From contig JACONQ010000014.1 of the NCBI GenBank assembly GCA_014281115.1, forward strand, positions 1,550,001-1,614,000: a stretch of 64,000 bases of DNA, written 5' to 3'. A program made the position numbers and the translations under genes. The stretch's first letter is position 1, and each line of letters starts with the position of its first letter. The stretch comes from Laburnicola sp. R22_1. Taxonomy: Eukaryota; Ascomycota; Dothideomycetes; Pleosporales; Didymosphaeriaceae. Below are positions 24,921-35,252 of this stretch, piece after piece. The notes beneath the pieces are model-generated. The model did not search any database. It had not been told where the DNA came from and worked only from the letters and a program-made list of their open reading frames with translations.

Positions 24921-26465
24921 TCAAATCTGATGCGGTTTACCAAAATCCAAGAGTTTAGGAATCCAGTCCTGCAGAACCTGTCGCCCTTGCACCCAACCTC
25001 GACCAACTTCCTCAAGAAAATCGTCGCGCTCAACACGACGCAGCTGAGGGATTTCGACCAGCAGCTTCCCAACGACATCGTACGCTTCCTCCCAGAATGC
25101 CCCATCCGCCCCAAACAGCATCGCCTGGATTGCGCCATACAGACCACACTGCAGGGTGTATTTGGCGTCCGAATCCGGACCGCCACACGCGTCAATCATC
25201 GCATCTGCGTACACCGCACGGTACTTCTCCAACAGCCAAGGCGACGACTCTGAAGGAATGGACCAGTAGGGTTCCCAGTCGCGACGCAGCCACATAGGAA
25301 CCGAAGTGTGACCAACACAGCGCGGCACAAAAGAAATGCCATCCCAATCGATGATCCCCGTAACCTCCCCGGAATCCGAAACCAAAATGTTCTGAAAATT
25401 CAAATCGTCGTGTCGGAGCGTAAAAGAGTCTTTCTCGTCATTCGGGCACTTCTTCGAAGTCGCGAAAGGAGGTGATGCCAAAATCAGTTCGAGAATGTAC
25501 CCCACAGCTTTGGGCTTCGGGCTCTTGACAGCCCGGAATTTGTGCGCTACGCGCGCGGTGTAGTACTCTGCTGCGGTCTGGTATGCAGGACGCTCCCAGT
25601 ATGTTCGGTTGCTATATTCGGAAATATTGTTCCAACCGTAGACGGGACCCGCGAATGGCTGCGACGGATCGTTGTCTCGAAAGTAGAGCATACCCGTTCC
25701 ATCGAGTTCGATATGGCGCAGCTCCGCCATATACTTTGCCAGCGAACGCAGGAAGTTCAAACGAAGCTGCTCAAGCTCTCGCGGAGGGAAAGTAGGCTCG
25801 CGGCATTCGTCGTCGTCATCTTTATCGCCGTCAGTGCGCCCATACCATAGCTCGTATGAAGGCTTGCCCTCCATGCATGACTGGCAAATATAGGGCGCAC
25901 CGATGACGTTGTCGAAACCCTCGTCCAGGGCAAGAACAGCTGGAACGGGGAAGCCAGGTGCTTTATTCTTGATGTGCTTCATTGTGTGGGCTTCAGATCG
26001 CATGATGAGTGCGTGCTCTGGCTTCCAGCGATCCTGTGTACCGACGACGGGGATTTTGACTACGACGCGGGTGGAGCCGTTGTTTAGGATGACGGCGTGG
26101 TTGAAGGCACCTTCGGTGCGCTTTTCAACGGTGAAAGGCTCGTCTGTTGGATCGAATATGTGGGACAGAAGCGAAATGAACGCTGAGTTGGGGATTGCTC
26201 GGAGGGGCCCCCAGCACTCTTCATCGTCAAGATCGAAGTCCGAAGAAGACTCCGAGGTAGAATAAGTATAGGTAGAGGAAGTAGGAACCAAGGTGGCTGG
26301 AGAGTCATTGTGGGAGTCACCCTCGCTGGTGTGGATATCTCCGACTTGAACTCGATTAATCGGCGGGTTAGGCTTACGATTGATGTCGAACTTCGGAGCC
26401 TTCTTATTGGGATGTCGAGACCTGCCAGCCTTGCAAAGGCAGAGGATCTTCTTGAAAACCTTCAT
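24921..26465 (-). CDS. Aminoglycoside phosphotransferase (APH)-fold protein
   Basis: A single-exon 514-aa protein of the APH/choline-kinase-like superfamily that is greatly expanded in filamentous ascomycetes. The first ~90 residues are basic then Ser/Asp-rich and probably disordered. The kinase-like core starts near FTVEKRTEGAFNHAVIL (nucleotide-binding loop region) and VVVKIPV (candidate lysine). The catalytic loop is HDDLNFQNI, with H352 and D353, and the metal-binding DWD is at 373-375 (IIDWDGI). The key residues are therefore present and an active phosphotransferase is possible. Substrates of these fungal proteins are mostly unknown; resistance to aminoglycosides should not be assumed. 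Start: ATG at 26465, in good agreement with the absence of an upstream exon signal. Confidence 0.82.
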   Translation of the reverse strand: MKVFKKILCLCKAGRSRHPNKKAPKFDINRKPNPPINRVQVGDIHTSEGDSHNDSPATLVPTSSTYTYSTSESSSDFDLDDEECWGPLRAIPNSAFISLLSHIFDPTDEPFTVEKRTEGAFNHAVILNNGSTRVVVKIPVVGTQDRWKPEHALIMRSEAHTMKHIKNKAPGFPVPAVLALDEGFDNVIGAPYICQSCMEGKPSYELWYGRTDGDKDDDDECREPTFPPRELEQLRLNFLRSLAKYMAELRHIELDGTGMLYFRDNDPSQPFAGPVYGWNNISEYSNRTYWERPAYQTAAEYYTARVAHKFRAVKSPKPKAVGYILELILASPPFATSKKCPNDEKDSFTLRHDDLNFQNILVSDSGEVTGIIDWDGISFVPRCVGHTSVPMWLRRDWEPYWSIPSESSPWLLEKYRAVYADAMIDACGGPDSDAKYTLQCGLYGAIQAMLFGADGAFWEEAYDVVGKLLVEIPQLRRVERDDFLEEVGRGWVQGRQVLQDWIPKLLDFGKPHQI

Positions 26466-27079
26466 GTTAAAGAATGAGGACCAGCCTGATTCGTGGTTGT
26501 AAAGATAATAATACTTGCAAAGCGAGTTGGAAGGAACCGTCGTTCGGGCTCAACATGCGCTGAGGTTTATATTTCGTACTTGAAGGATAGATAAAACAAT
26601 GTTAATGTTTGTTCTGGACAATAGTGTCTCACAATGTCATCACAAATAGAAATGTCTCAGAGCCAGTAGAGGACCGTTTTGTGCACATTCTATCATCGGA
26701 ACTCATAGAGAGTACACAATGCGGGAAGTCTAACCACAACGCTAGGAAACATAATTATCATGTACAACACGCTTGAAAAACATCGAGATATCTTCCGCGC
26801 GCTTGTGAACAATGTGCCGAGGCGCGTATGAATACACAATGTCCATTGAGAATCACACCCCATAACGATACACATGTAGAATCTACGTAACATGCAGACA
26901 CAACACGTAGATCAAGCCTCGTTGTTAATGTTAAATGCAACCATATTCTCAACCGAGTTGTGACTATAAGTCCTCCGTCAAGAGCCACCTTAACAAACCA
27001 GATCATCATTCACCATTCCATCTTTACCAATATCCAAAGCAACGAACCCCTTACTTAAAAATAACACCAGAAGCTAAAC
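26466..27079. other. Intergenic, divergent
   Basis: 614 bp between the divergent APH-like gene and the small Cys/His-rich gene. AT-rich, with no feature I can support. Confidence 0.55.
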
Positions 27080-27553
27080 ATGGGTTGTAAATTCATCCCA
27101 AGGAACGCTCAGAACGACGACGGCCCCAACTACACTCACCACTGCAGCGAGTGTGGCAACCCAGCCAGCTTGCGCTGCTTCAAACGAAAGCACTTAGCGC
27201 ACTGCGAGATATGTAGCGAAGTCTTCACCGTGCTCAGTCGAGGCGGCTGCAGCGAGCACGAGTATAGAGACGGATTCAACAAGGAGGTCGTCAACGAGCG
27301 TCGGGGATTTAACCCTGACTTCAAGACGAAATGGGAGTTGGAGAATGAGAAGAAAGCGCTTGAGATGAAACACGTTGCTGCTGCTAAAGCGGCCCAGGAG
27401 GCTCAGGCTGCTCGTGAGGCGCTTCCGCATCATTGCGATTGGAGTAAGGAGAAGCGGGAGAGGGAGCGCAAGGATAGGAAAGAGCAGCAGCGGAAGGAGA
27501 AGTATGGTAAGCCGAAGCCGATGAAGGGCCTGGACGCTGTAATAAGGGCTTAG
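27080..27553 (+). CDS. Small Cys/His-rich protein with charged C-terminal helix (unknown)
   Basis: I do not recognise this 157-aa protein. It is a single exon from the ATG at 27080. The N-terminal 60 residues have a cysteine/histidine pattern suggesting one or two zinc sites: C22-x2-C25, C33, H38, H41, C42-x2-C45 and C57-x2-H60. A long, highly charged, probably coiled-coil helix follows (WELENEKKALEMKHVAAAKAAQEAQ), then a Lys/Arg/Glu-rich tail (KEKRERERKDRKEQQRKEK) that could bind nucleic acid or act as a nuclear signal. The zinc-site idea is inference from spacing. Neighbours give no functional hint. It is probably real because the composition is protein-like and the Cys/His spacing is ordered. 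Confidence 0.65.
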   Translation: MGCKFIPRNAQNDDGPNYTHHCSECGNPASLRCFKRKHLAHCEICSEVFTVLSRGGCSEHEYRDGFNKEVVNERRGFNPDFKTKWELENEKKALEMKHVAAAKAAQEAQAAREALPHHCDWSKEKRERERKDRKEQQRKEKYGKPKPMKGLDAVIRA

Positions 27554-28663
27554 GGAACTCTTGAAAGTGGAAGAGGGATTAAATCCGGTGTACCATGATA
27601 GTCGCAAGAGCTGTTTTGGGGTCTTATCTGGTTGTATTTAAGATGCACTTCATCATACGGGGTAAGGTATTCCCGCTATCTATCCCCTCAATGCTCAGTA
27701 AAAGAGAAAAGAACTCCATATTCTAACATCCCATATATATATCTCGAGCAAGCCTTCCGTAACCCTGGCTATCAGTAACCTAAAATAGCATGTACAATTA
27801 ATTATTTGTCTTACCACATATATTTCTCACTTGCATAATCTATGACTTGACAACTTTGTGATTTATGAACACATTATTTTCATTTTTAGTGAAAACAGCT
27901 ACTCAAAGCATTGTAAATACCCATGGGGGGAGCAAACAACTGCATCAATACAGTCATATGCGACCGCTTCGAGACAATTTAGTTTTCACATACATCATCA
28001 ACCATGACGGAATACGCAATAGGCCGGTAGGATATCAGGAACTTGATAATCCAATACAGTATATTAGTATCTATGTCTCAACGCAGCACTTAACACATTT
28101 ATTTGGTTCTACTTGGTTCTACGCAAGACCGACTTGGCTTTTATCCATCACTGCACTTGGATACGTACGGTATAGAGCGTCTTAAGATGCATATAAAAAG
28201 ACTTCACTTCGTGACCTTTTCGGCGCACAGTAAAACGCTGCGAGGGAACGATGCAGGGTTGCTGAACAAATTGTCATGAAAGCTGCCGTATACTCAAGAT
28301 ACATGTAGTATTTGACAAGACGAATGAAGAGTTACTTCTACTTCGAGATGTATTCTACTTTTACAACATAGTGACTAGCAACATGAGGTTTTTCGATACG
28401 GGACCGTGAAATATTTTGGGTATGTTGATTGTGCGTGTAAATTGGAGAGAAGCATGGCGTGTTTACGTGATTAGGAGATGATGTGCACAATACAAATACA
28501 AGGCGATGAAAAATTAAAGTAATTAGTAAATTTACACTAGATATACGCACTGATGCGCATGAAAAACGAAAAGTCGAACTAGATCGGAACAATCTGCAAA
28601 GTAAAGTTAGCATCCACTCCAGGTGGACACATTACCGAACTGTGACAGTAAGGATTGCTCATA
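27554..28663. other. AT-rich intergenic, 1.1 kb
   Basis: Between convergent genes. Long AT-rich runs (for example 27725-27880 and 28290-28560) and many short, stop-rich frames. I recognise neither a transposon remnant nor an RNA gene here. Confidence 0.5.
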
Positions 28664-29554
28664 TTAGAGGACTATACCAGAAGAGTTCTGCACCTCAGAA
28701 CTACCAACCTCATCGGGAGAAAACCACTCGAGCTGAAAAGCCGTTCCGTTCTGATCCTCGCTATCCACTACCGCGCGAGTGTCCCGCGCAGGGCAAATGT
28801 CCCTACGGCAGTAGGGGCACCGAACGTTATCCTGATTATGATACTCCGAATTGATAAGATGATCGAGACAATCGTGATGCAGCAAGTGCCCGCAAACATT
28901 CAAATGCATGCAGGGACTATCATCGCTGGAACTATCGGCGAAGGAAAACTGGCAGATGAGACACAAGTCATCCTCGGCGAATTGAGCGTGCATGACGGCG
29001 ACGCTGAGGGGATCGTTGCGCGGGCCGATCGCTTCGAAGGCTACGTCGTCGCGAAGCTCTAACTCTGGCTGCCCCCTGATTTCCCAACCGGAATCGGCAT
29101 CTACTGGCCAGCTTATGCTACCGGCATCACGGTCAAGTATGACCAAAATCCTGCCGCGCAAAATACCCTGAGGATCAACTTCATCCATTACAGCACATTC
29201 GATGAGCCATAGTTTAAACTCTGCATGGCCATTCTCGGTGATTAGCCTATGCACAGCACCAAAAGTCAACTTAATGGCGTCTTCGAAAGTATCGAAGTAA
29301 TCCTGTCCCATGGCGAAACTACGGAGTAACAGAGACATCGGACTGCCATTATTGTACGAATTCATCCGCTCGGCGAAGAAGTTCCTAGCGCTGAAAGACA
29401 ACAGCTTCCCATCTAGTACATCTTGGCGAGCAATAGCGACAGTAGGGGCTAAGACTTCGAGAGTCTCATTCAACCTGTTGAAGTCCACGGCGTAAGTCAA
29501 AAGCTGGTGGAGCCCTGGTTGGGCGAGAGGATCGACACCCATGTAGCGCGACAT
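28664..29554 (-). CDS. RING-type zinc finger protein
   Basis: A 296-aa protein with a C-terminal RING finger at about residues 198-249, pattern C-x2-C (CLIC), a loop, C-x-H (CGH), H-x2-C (HDC) and C-x2-C (CPYC). The RING class suggests an E3 ubiquitin ligase. A long insertion (FADSSSDDSPCMHLNV) separates the first two ligand pairs. The N-terminal 190 residues match no domain I know. The ATG at 29554 (MSRYMG) is used because the frame reaches back to 29623 only through a TTG codon. An upstream exon cannot be excluded: a protein-like frame lies at 29620-29874, but no convincing splice sites join it. Confidence 0.7.
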   Translation of the reverse strand: MSRYMGVDPLAQPGLHQLLTYAVDFNRLNETLEVLAPTVAIARQDVLDGKLLSFSARNFFAERMNSYNNGSPMSLLLRSFAMGQDYFDTFEDAIKLTFGAVHRLITENGHAEFKLWLIECAVMDEVDPQGILRGRILVILDRDAGSISWPVDADSGWEIRGQPELELRDDVAFEAIGPRNDPLSVAVMHAQFAEDDLCLICQFSFADSSSDDSPCMHLNVCGHLLHHDCLDHLINSEYHNQDNVRCPYCRRDICPARDTRAVVDSEDQNGTAFQLEWFSPDEVGSSEVQNSSGIVL

Positions 29555-30404
29555 TGCCAGCGAGTCGTTTGGTAGCCGTTGTAGATAGTGTTTAGTGAGT
29601 ATAAGAGTTGGGAACTTTGTCAAGTGCCCGTGTTGTCAATTCGTGGTAATGCTGTTTGGATTTTCAGATATTGAAGAAAGTTATCGATGTTATATGCGCC
29701 ACGAAATCTAGGGCATTGTGCATACACTATGTTGCCTTCTTGGTGGTTGTTCATGGACATTCTGCAGGTCGTAATTGATTTAGTGCATGTGATGTGAACA
29801 GATCTAGGACTTGTTGGCACACCTTGCCGTTCTGTTGTGCATGAGGTTTGTGGTGAGGTTACTGCTCGGTGCATTGATGGTTGTCGTGAGGCGATGGACC
29901 CCTGCGCGTAGCCTCGCCAGCTCGCCCGCTCCCGTGCAGGCGCGACATGTTCAAGAGATGGCTTCTGTAGGCAAGCACGACACGGCGTCGCTTTGAGCCG
30001 CTCTCCTTTCCTGCCTCGGTGCCACGCGTGGATGCTTCTTCAGTCCTCCAACCCGCAACGCATCTGTTCCTGTTCCACCAAGTCGCTCGTTTGCTGCGAA
30101 AAATCGCAAATTCGGTCGTTCCTTGGCGACCTTCGCCTCCACGGCCCCCTCTCGATAGCTATCCGCGACCCAGCTGCCCGGTGCAGCTCTCACCGTCCGT
30201 TTGGTGCTGGCTGTGCCTCTGACGAGCACCGTAGAGAGGCGTCCACGGTCGTCAAGACGGATTGGCGGGTTGTGCTGACAGCAACGTCGTTGTTGGAGAG
30301 GAGGAGTGCTCGCGGAAGAAGTAGGAAGGAGCGACAACGGTGGGCAGGAACGCTGGCGGACTCTGAGGCAGGCGCCATCGAGACACCTGCCACGAAGACG
30401 TCCA
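29555..30404. other. Divergent intergenic region, RING gene / BST1
   Basis: 850 bp serving two divergent genes. The right half is GC-rich and open in several frames on both strands. I regard these as composition effects and see no separate gene. Confidence 0.5.
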
Positions 30405-33400
30405 ATGCGGCCACGCCCATCTCGCTCGCCTTCTGAAGACAACGAGACGCCGGCATCCGCACACTCGCCCCGCGCCCCGGAGCATGGCAATCTCGCATCG
30501 CACGAACAATCGGCCGTAGAGAGGATACCAAGGCCGCAGACGCGTGCGTCGGCGAGCGAAAGAGGCGAAAGAGCGGCCGCGCCGCTGTTCACGACAACAG
30601 GGACCCATTCCCACGGCCCCACGGTGCCCGCTGCATTGTCCCCGCCCATCAACGAGACACGGCCGACCATGAGCCCGCTAGCGAAGGATATTACGGGAGA
30701 CAGCATGGTAGAGCCCCATGTCGGCAAGCTCCGCGGGCAGCAGAGGAACCGATGGGCATGTTCACTGTACACCGTCGCTACGACGCTGTTGGGTTTCGGG
30801 GCGCTGTTCCTGATGGCGCAGTCCTTCCTCACCAGGCAACGGGACACCAAGGGCTGCAACATGTCGTACATGCGGCCCGCCTACTTCAAATACAATGACT
30901 TCGACACCGAGCACACTCGATTCGCGTCCAAGTACACGCTGTATCTCTATCGGGAAGGTGGCATAGACGAAGATTCCAGAGTACGCATTTCGTTTTACTC
31001 AAGTAGCCTGAGCTAACCATCTCAAGGTCAAAGGCGTGCCTGTCCTCTTCATTCCTGGGAATGCCGGAAGTTACAAACAGGTCCGGTCCTATGCTTCCGA
31101 GGCAGCCTACCACTACCACAACTACATCCGCCATAATGCTGGTGCAGACGCGGCGGCCAAAAGACCGCTGGACTTCTTTTCAGTAGATTTCAATGAGGAC
31201 ATCACTGCTTTTCATGGACAGACTCTACTGGATCAGGCTGAATACCTCAACGATGCCATCTCCTTTATCTTGTCCCTGTACCATACGCCGTCGCGGTCAT
31301 TGCGTGACTCGGATTTGCCAGACCCAACGTCAGTCATCATAGTCGGCCATTCTATGGGTGGCGTCGTTGCCCGAAGTATGCTTACAATGCCAAACTATCA
31401 ATCGAAATCTATCAACACCATCATCACACTCGCCGCACCTCACGCCAGACCTCCAGTTTCCTTTGATGGAGATATCGTCCGGACGTACAAAGGCGTAAAC
31501 GACTATTGGCAGCGTGCATATTCGCAGGAACGGGCAATTGATAATCCCCTGTGGCACGTCACGCTCATCTCAATTGCTGGTGGGGGGTTGGACACAATCG
31601 TCTCGTCGGATTATGCCAGTCTCGCCTCCTTGGTGCCCGAGACGCATGGCTTCACCGTTTTCACATCATCTATTCCGAACGTCTGGACCGGAATGGACCA
31701 TTTGGCCATCACATGGTGTGATCAAGCGAGAAAGAGCGTGGTACGCGCGCTGTACGATGTCATCGACGTTTCGAGACCCGCGCAGACAGTTCCCCGCGCA
31801 GAGCGCATGCGGATGTTCAAAAAGTGGTTTCTGACTGGACTTGAGGATGTTGCCGAAAAGACTCTGCATCATGAAGAGTCGAAAACGCTTTTGACCGTGG
31901 AGGAAAAGAGCGCGATTGTTCCTCAAGGCAAAAAGCTGGTTCTCTGGAGCTTTGGGCAGTCCGCGCAAAGACCAAAGGCTTATCTTTTGCCTGTGCCGCC
32001 GCAGGGCTCCATTCGAGGGGGGAAATTCACTCTTCTCACCAACGAGAGGCTGGATTCCGCGGGGGATTCTGGAAAGCTTGAAGTTCTGTTCTGCAGTGTT
32101 TTCGCACTCCAAGCCGGCCAATCCGCGACTATTTTCCAAATGAACATGGACCTCTCTGGTGATAGTTCTGGCGCAACCAGACTAGCATGCAAGAACGTGG
32201 CTTCTGACACTATAGTCCTTCCTGGGTCTACTCATCACTCGACTTATCCTTTCAAAACCGACCAGCAACCTTTCTCCTACTTGCAATACAACCAAGAGGA
32301 CCTTTCCAAATACCACTTCGTCGCCATTGTCGACAAAGCTAGACAGCCTAGCAGTGAATGGGTCATTGCTGGAATTGATGCCGAAATTGAGTCGGAGTAT
32401 CGCGCAGACATTGGTCTGCTGCGCCTTTTCACTACTAGCTTGAGCGTTCGCCTTCCTGCACAGCGACCTCTGATGACGGAAATCAAAGTTCCAGCTTTGC
32501 ACTCGAGTCTTCTAGCGTACAAGATCCACATTGGAAAGCGAGCGTGCGACATTCCCGAGCTTTTCGCCCCCCTGGTCCGGCAGTACATTACCGACGTATA
32601 CGAGAGCAAATTTTTTGTCAATGTCAAAGATGCAGACATCAATCTCCATGGCGTTGCTCCCTATATGCCACCAGCTCTCTTTGCAAAACAGCGTGGTAGT
32701 GGACTGTCTTTGCAAATATGGACCGATCCTACTTGCGATAGTGACGTTGACATCACTTTGAAAGTAGATATTTTGGGTAGCATGGGAAAGCTCTGGATGC
32801 GTTATCGGATTGTTTTTGCCGCTTTTCCGTTACTAGTTGTGGCATTGGTTCTTCGCCATCAGTTCATGGTGTACGATGAGACTGGAGTCTTCGTAAGTTT
32901 TGCTGATGGACTAAACGAATGTGTTCGGACGTCGCTTCCACTTGCTTTCGCCGCTCTGACTCTCCTCTCCGTATCGCTGGCAGGGATCAATCAATGGCCA
33001 CCTCATTTTACTTCTGGTACCGATCCTTTTATCGACACCAACCATGAGCTCCTATTGGGCACTCAGGACACTTTTTTCTGGTTTCTGGTTCCTTTTTTCG
33101 GATTGATGTGCATCGCCATTTGCGTTGCTTTGAACTACGTTGCTCTTGTCGTCATTTCGTTCCTTGCACTGATATACCCACTATTGCCAACATTTGGTTC
33201 GCGAACAGAGGACGGCCTGCGGACTCCGACAGCTTTGGCCGTAACATCGACACGGCAGCGTGTTATTACAACCTGCATCCTTATTTTAATGGTGTCCACG
33301 GTAGTGCCGTACCATTTCGCGTACATAGTGCTGTGCCTTGTGCAAATGGCTACTTGTGTGCGCGGCTTCAGACTGGCCAGTGAATCGGTACGTCGCGACG

Positions 33401-33880
33401 TCTCCCCTCCCATGGTGTCTCCATACTGATCTGATGCAGCACTCAAACACGACCTACAACTTCTACCACTACACGCATTCCATCCTTATCCTAATGCTCT
33501 GGATCTTGCCCATCAACCTGCCGGTCCTGGTGGTTTGGGTGCGCAACCTCGCAGTGCACTGGCTCACACCTTTCTCCTCGCACCACAACGTCCTCTCCAT
33601 CATGCCGTTTATCCTACTTGTCGAGACACTGAGCACCGGCCGCATGGTCCCTCGAGTGCAATCGCGTTTCTGTCTCCTTACCAACCTCATCTTGTTCTCT
33701 ATCGCCAGCTATGCGGCTCTTTACGGTGTCACTTACGCTTATGTTCTGCACCATCTCGCGAACATCCTGTGCGCTTGGCTTGTTGCGATCCACTTCGATG
33801 CCTCTTCTCTGTCGGTCCAGGGTATCAAGAAAACAATGGAAACCATGGTTCCGGATAGCGAGACGAAGAAAAGACCTTGA
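30405..33880 (+). CDS. BST1: GPI inositol-deacylase (PGAP1/Bst1)
   Basis: A 1125-aa ER membrane lipase that removes the acyl chain from the inositol of GPI anchors, needed for export and quality control of GPI proteins. Exons are 30405-30980, 31027-33387 and 33440-33880, with introns of 46 and 52 nt. A disordered ~115-residue cytosolic N-terminus precedes the first membrane helix (about 118-141). The luminal alpha/beta-hydrolase domain follows, with FIPGNAGSYKQVR and the nucleophile motif GHSMGG (Ser301). The second half has several further membrane segments, including FAAFPLLVVALVL, PLAFAALTLLSVSLAGI and those encoded by exon 3. The ATG at 30405 is the first in frame; the open frame upstream begins with GTG. 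Family length and motif order fit well. Confidence 0.95.
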
Positions 33881-34425
33881 ATGACTGATTGTCTATTACA
33901 ACTGTTCCACCCGATTGACGAGGCATGTTTATGAGACAAAAGTTTGTCCATCATCTTTGCCGGTGTCGCGAAGCAAACGTGGCCAGCTGCATATTATCCT
34001 GCTCAAGCATGTTCTGCATTAGGGCGGCCGCACAGCATCCGTCCAATTCCTGGGCTTGCGTACGGCGGGGCTCTCACATAGGTCACGGCACGTTTTAGGT
34101 TTTCGACTTTTTGCATAGAAGCTAGCTACGTCTCCACCCCGCCACGGCGCCCTTTCTCCAGAGGTGAAGCTATTGGTGCCAATGGAATGAGACCTCTCGT
34201 ATGGACTCGAGGTAATTGGATGCACGGCGCGGAATGAGCCGTGACGTACAAGTGCGAGGTGGGACTAAACAGAGCTATACGTAATGTGTATGGTGGCTTG
34301 AGGAGTCGTGGGGGCGGATTGGATGGTGAATATACAGAAGAGTTCATCTTCGCTTTTGCTTAATGTTTGATTTCGAGGCTTAACGGCTTGGACGAACGAA
34401 GGTGCATGGCTTTGTATGTGCGTTT

Positions 34426-34607
34426 GTCTGGATGTGGATATCAAGAGAGCCAACGTCGCCAGTCTTGCGGTACACGGTAAAGTGCCTGTGAGTGAGGGAA
34501 AGCTGTTGTCTGGATGTGGATATCAAGAGAGCAAACGTCGTTAGTCTTGCGGTACACGGTAAAGTGCCTGTGAGTGAGGGGAAGCTGTTGTCTGAATGTG
34601 GAACTTG
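34426..34607. repeat. 82-bp tandem direct repeat, two full copies plus a partial third
   Basis: Copies start at 34426 and 34508 with GTCTGGATGTGGATATCAAG and run to GAAAGCTGTT/GGAAGCTGTT. They differ at only a few positions. A third copy starts at 34590 and loses similarity after about 13-18 bases. The repeat is noncoding and lies about 0.65 kb upstream of the eEF3 start. Confidence 0.9.
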
Positions 34608-35039
34608 GATATTGGCTTATGTCGAAACTGATAGTTCGGGGACTTCGGACCACGCGGGATGCATAATCCAACTAGGACCCCGACGCCGCCGGGGTTGTAG
34701 GCTGGGGGAGTTTGATGAGAAGGCGGTCAGCGCCAGGTCGATTTTCAAATTGCCACAAATAGCATGAAGGTGTTTCGCATGTGGCTCTGTGGCGTTCCAC
34801 ACATGGTGCCCGACAGGGAGAGGTCCGGGTATCTGCTGGGTTCGTAATGTGGTGGAAAGATGAAAGATTTCAGAGGCGAAAGGTGAAATCCGCGGCTGCG
34901 AGTACCTCGAGCAGAGCGCGGGCATGGGCAGGCGGCGGCGGGCGGCTGAGGGGCGGTGGCCCGTGCGGTGGATAAGCCCAAGTCGATGAGGCACTAGCAC
35001 AGAAATTTTTGTGTGCAGTTAAAAGGCCGCCGCCCCTCC

Positions 35040-35252
35040 ATTTCCGCTCGCACACTCTCCCCTCACTTGCACGCCCCTGGGCCTTTCTTTCTGTTTTCTG
35101 TCTCTGCCGCGGCGAGCTACTGCAGCCTTGATACCCCGGGAGCTTTTATTTCTCGACTGTTTCTCGCGCAGACCGCTTTTTAGCGCTCGCGCACAAAAGG
35201 GCCTCTGCCCCGCCAAGTCGACCTTTCAACTTCAGCACACAACGCAGAAAAT
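35040..35252 (+). promoter_or_regulatory. Pyrimidine-rich core promoter/leader of eEF3
   Basis: A C/T-rich block (35050-35105) directly precedes the eEF3 start and is typical of highly expressed fungal translation genes. The transcription start is not determined. Confidence 0.5.

Larger units (their letters stand above)
33881..35252. other. Intergenic, 1.37 kb between BST1 and eEF3
   Basis: Holds the BST1 3' flank, an 82-bp tandem repeat (34426-34607) and the eEF3 promoter with a pyrimidine-rich leader. No further gene is seen. Confidence 0.6.

Noticed and set aside
29951..30871. A 306-codon minus-strand open frame over the BST1 promoter and first exon
   Set aside because: High GC content explains it; the product is low-complexity and overlaps the well-supported BST1 coding exon.
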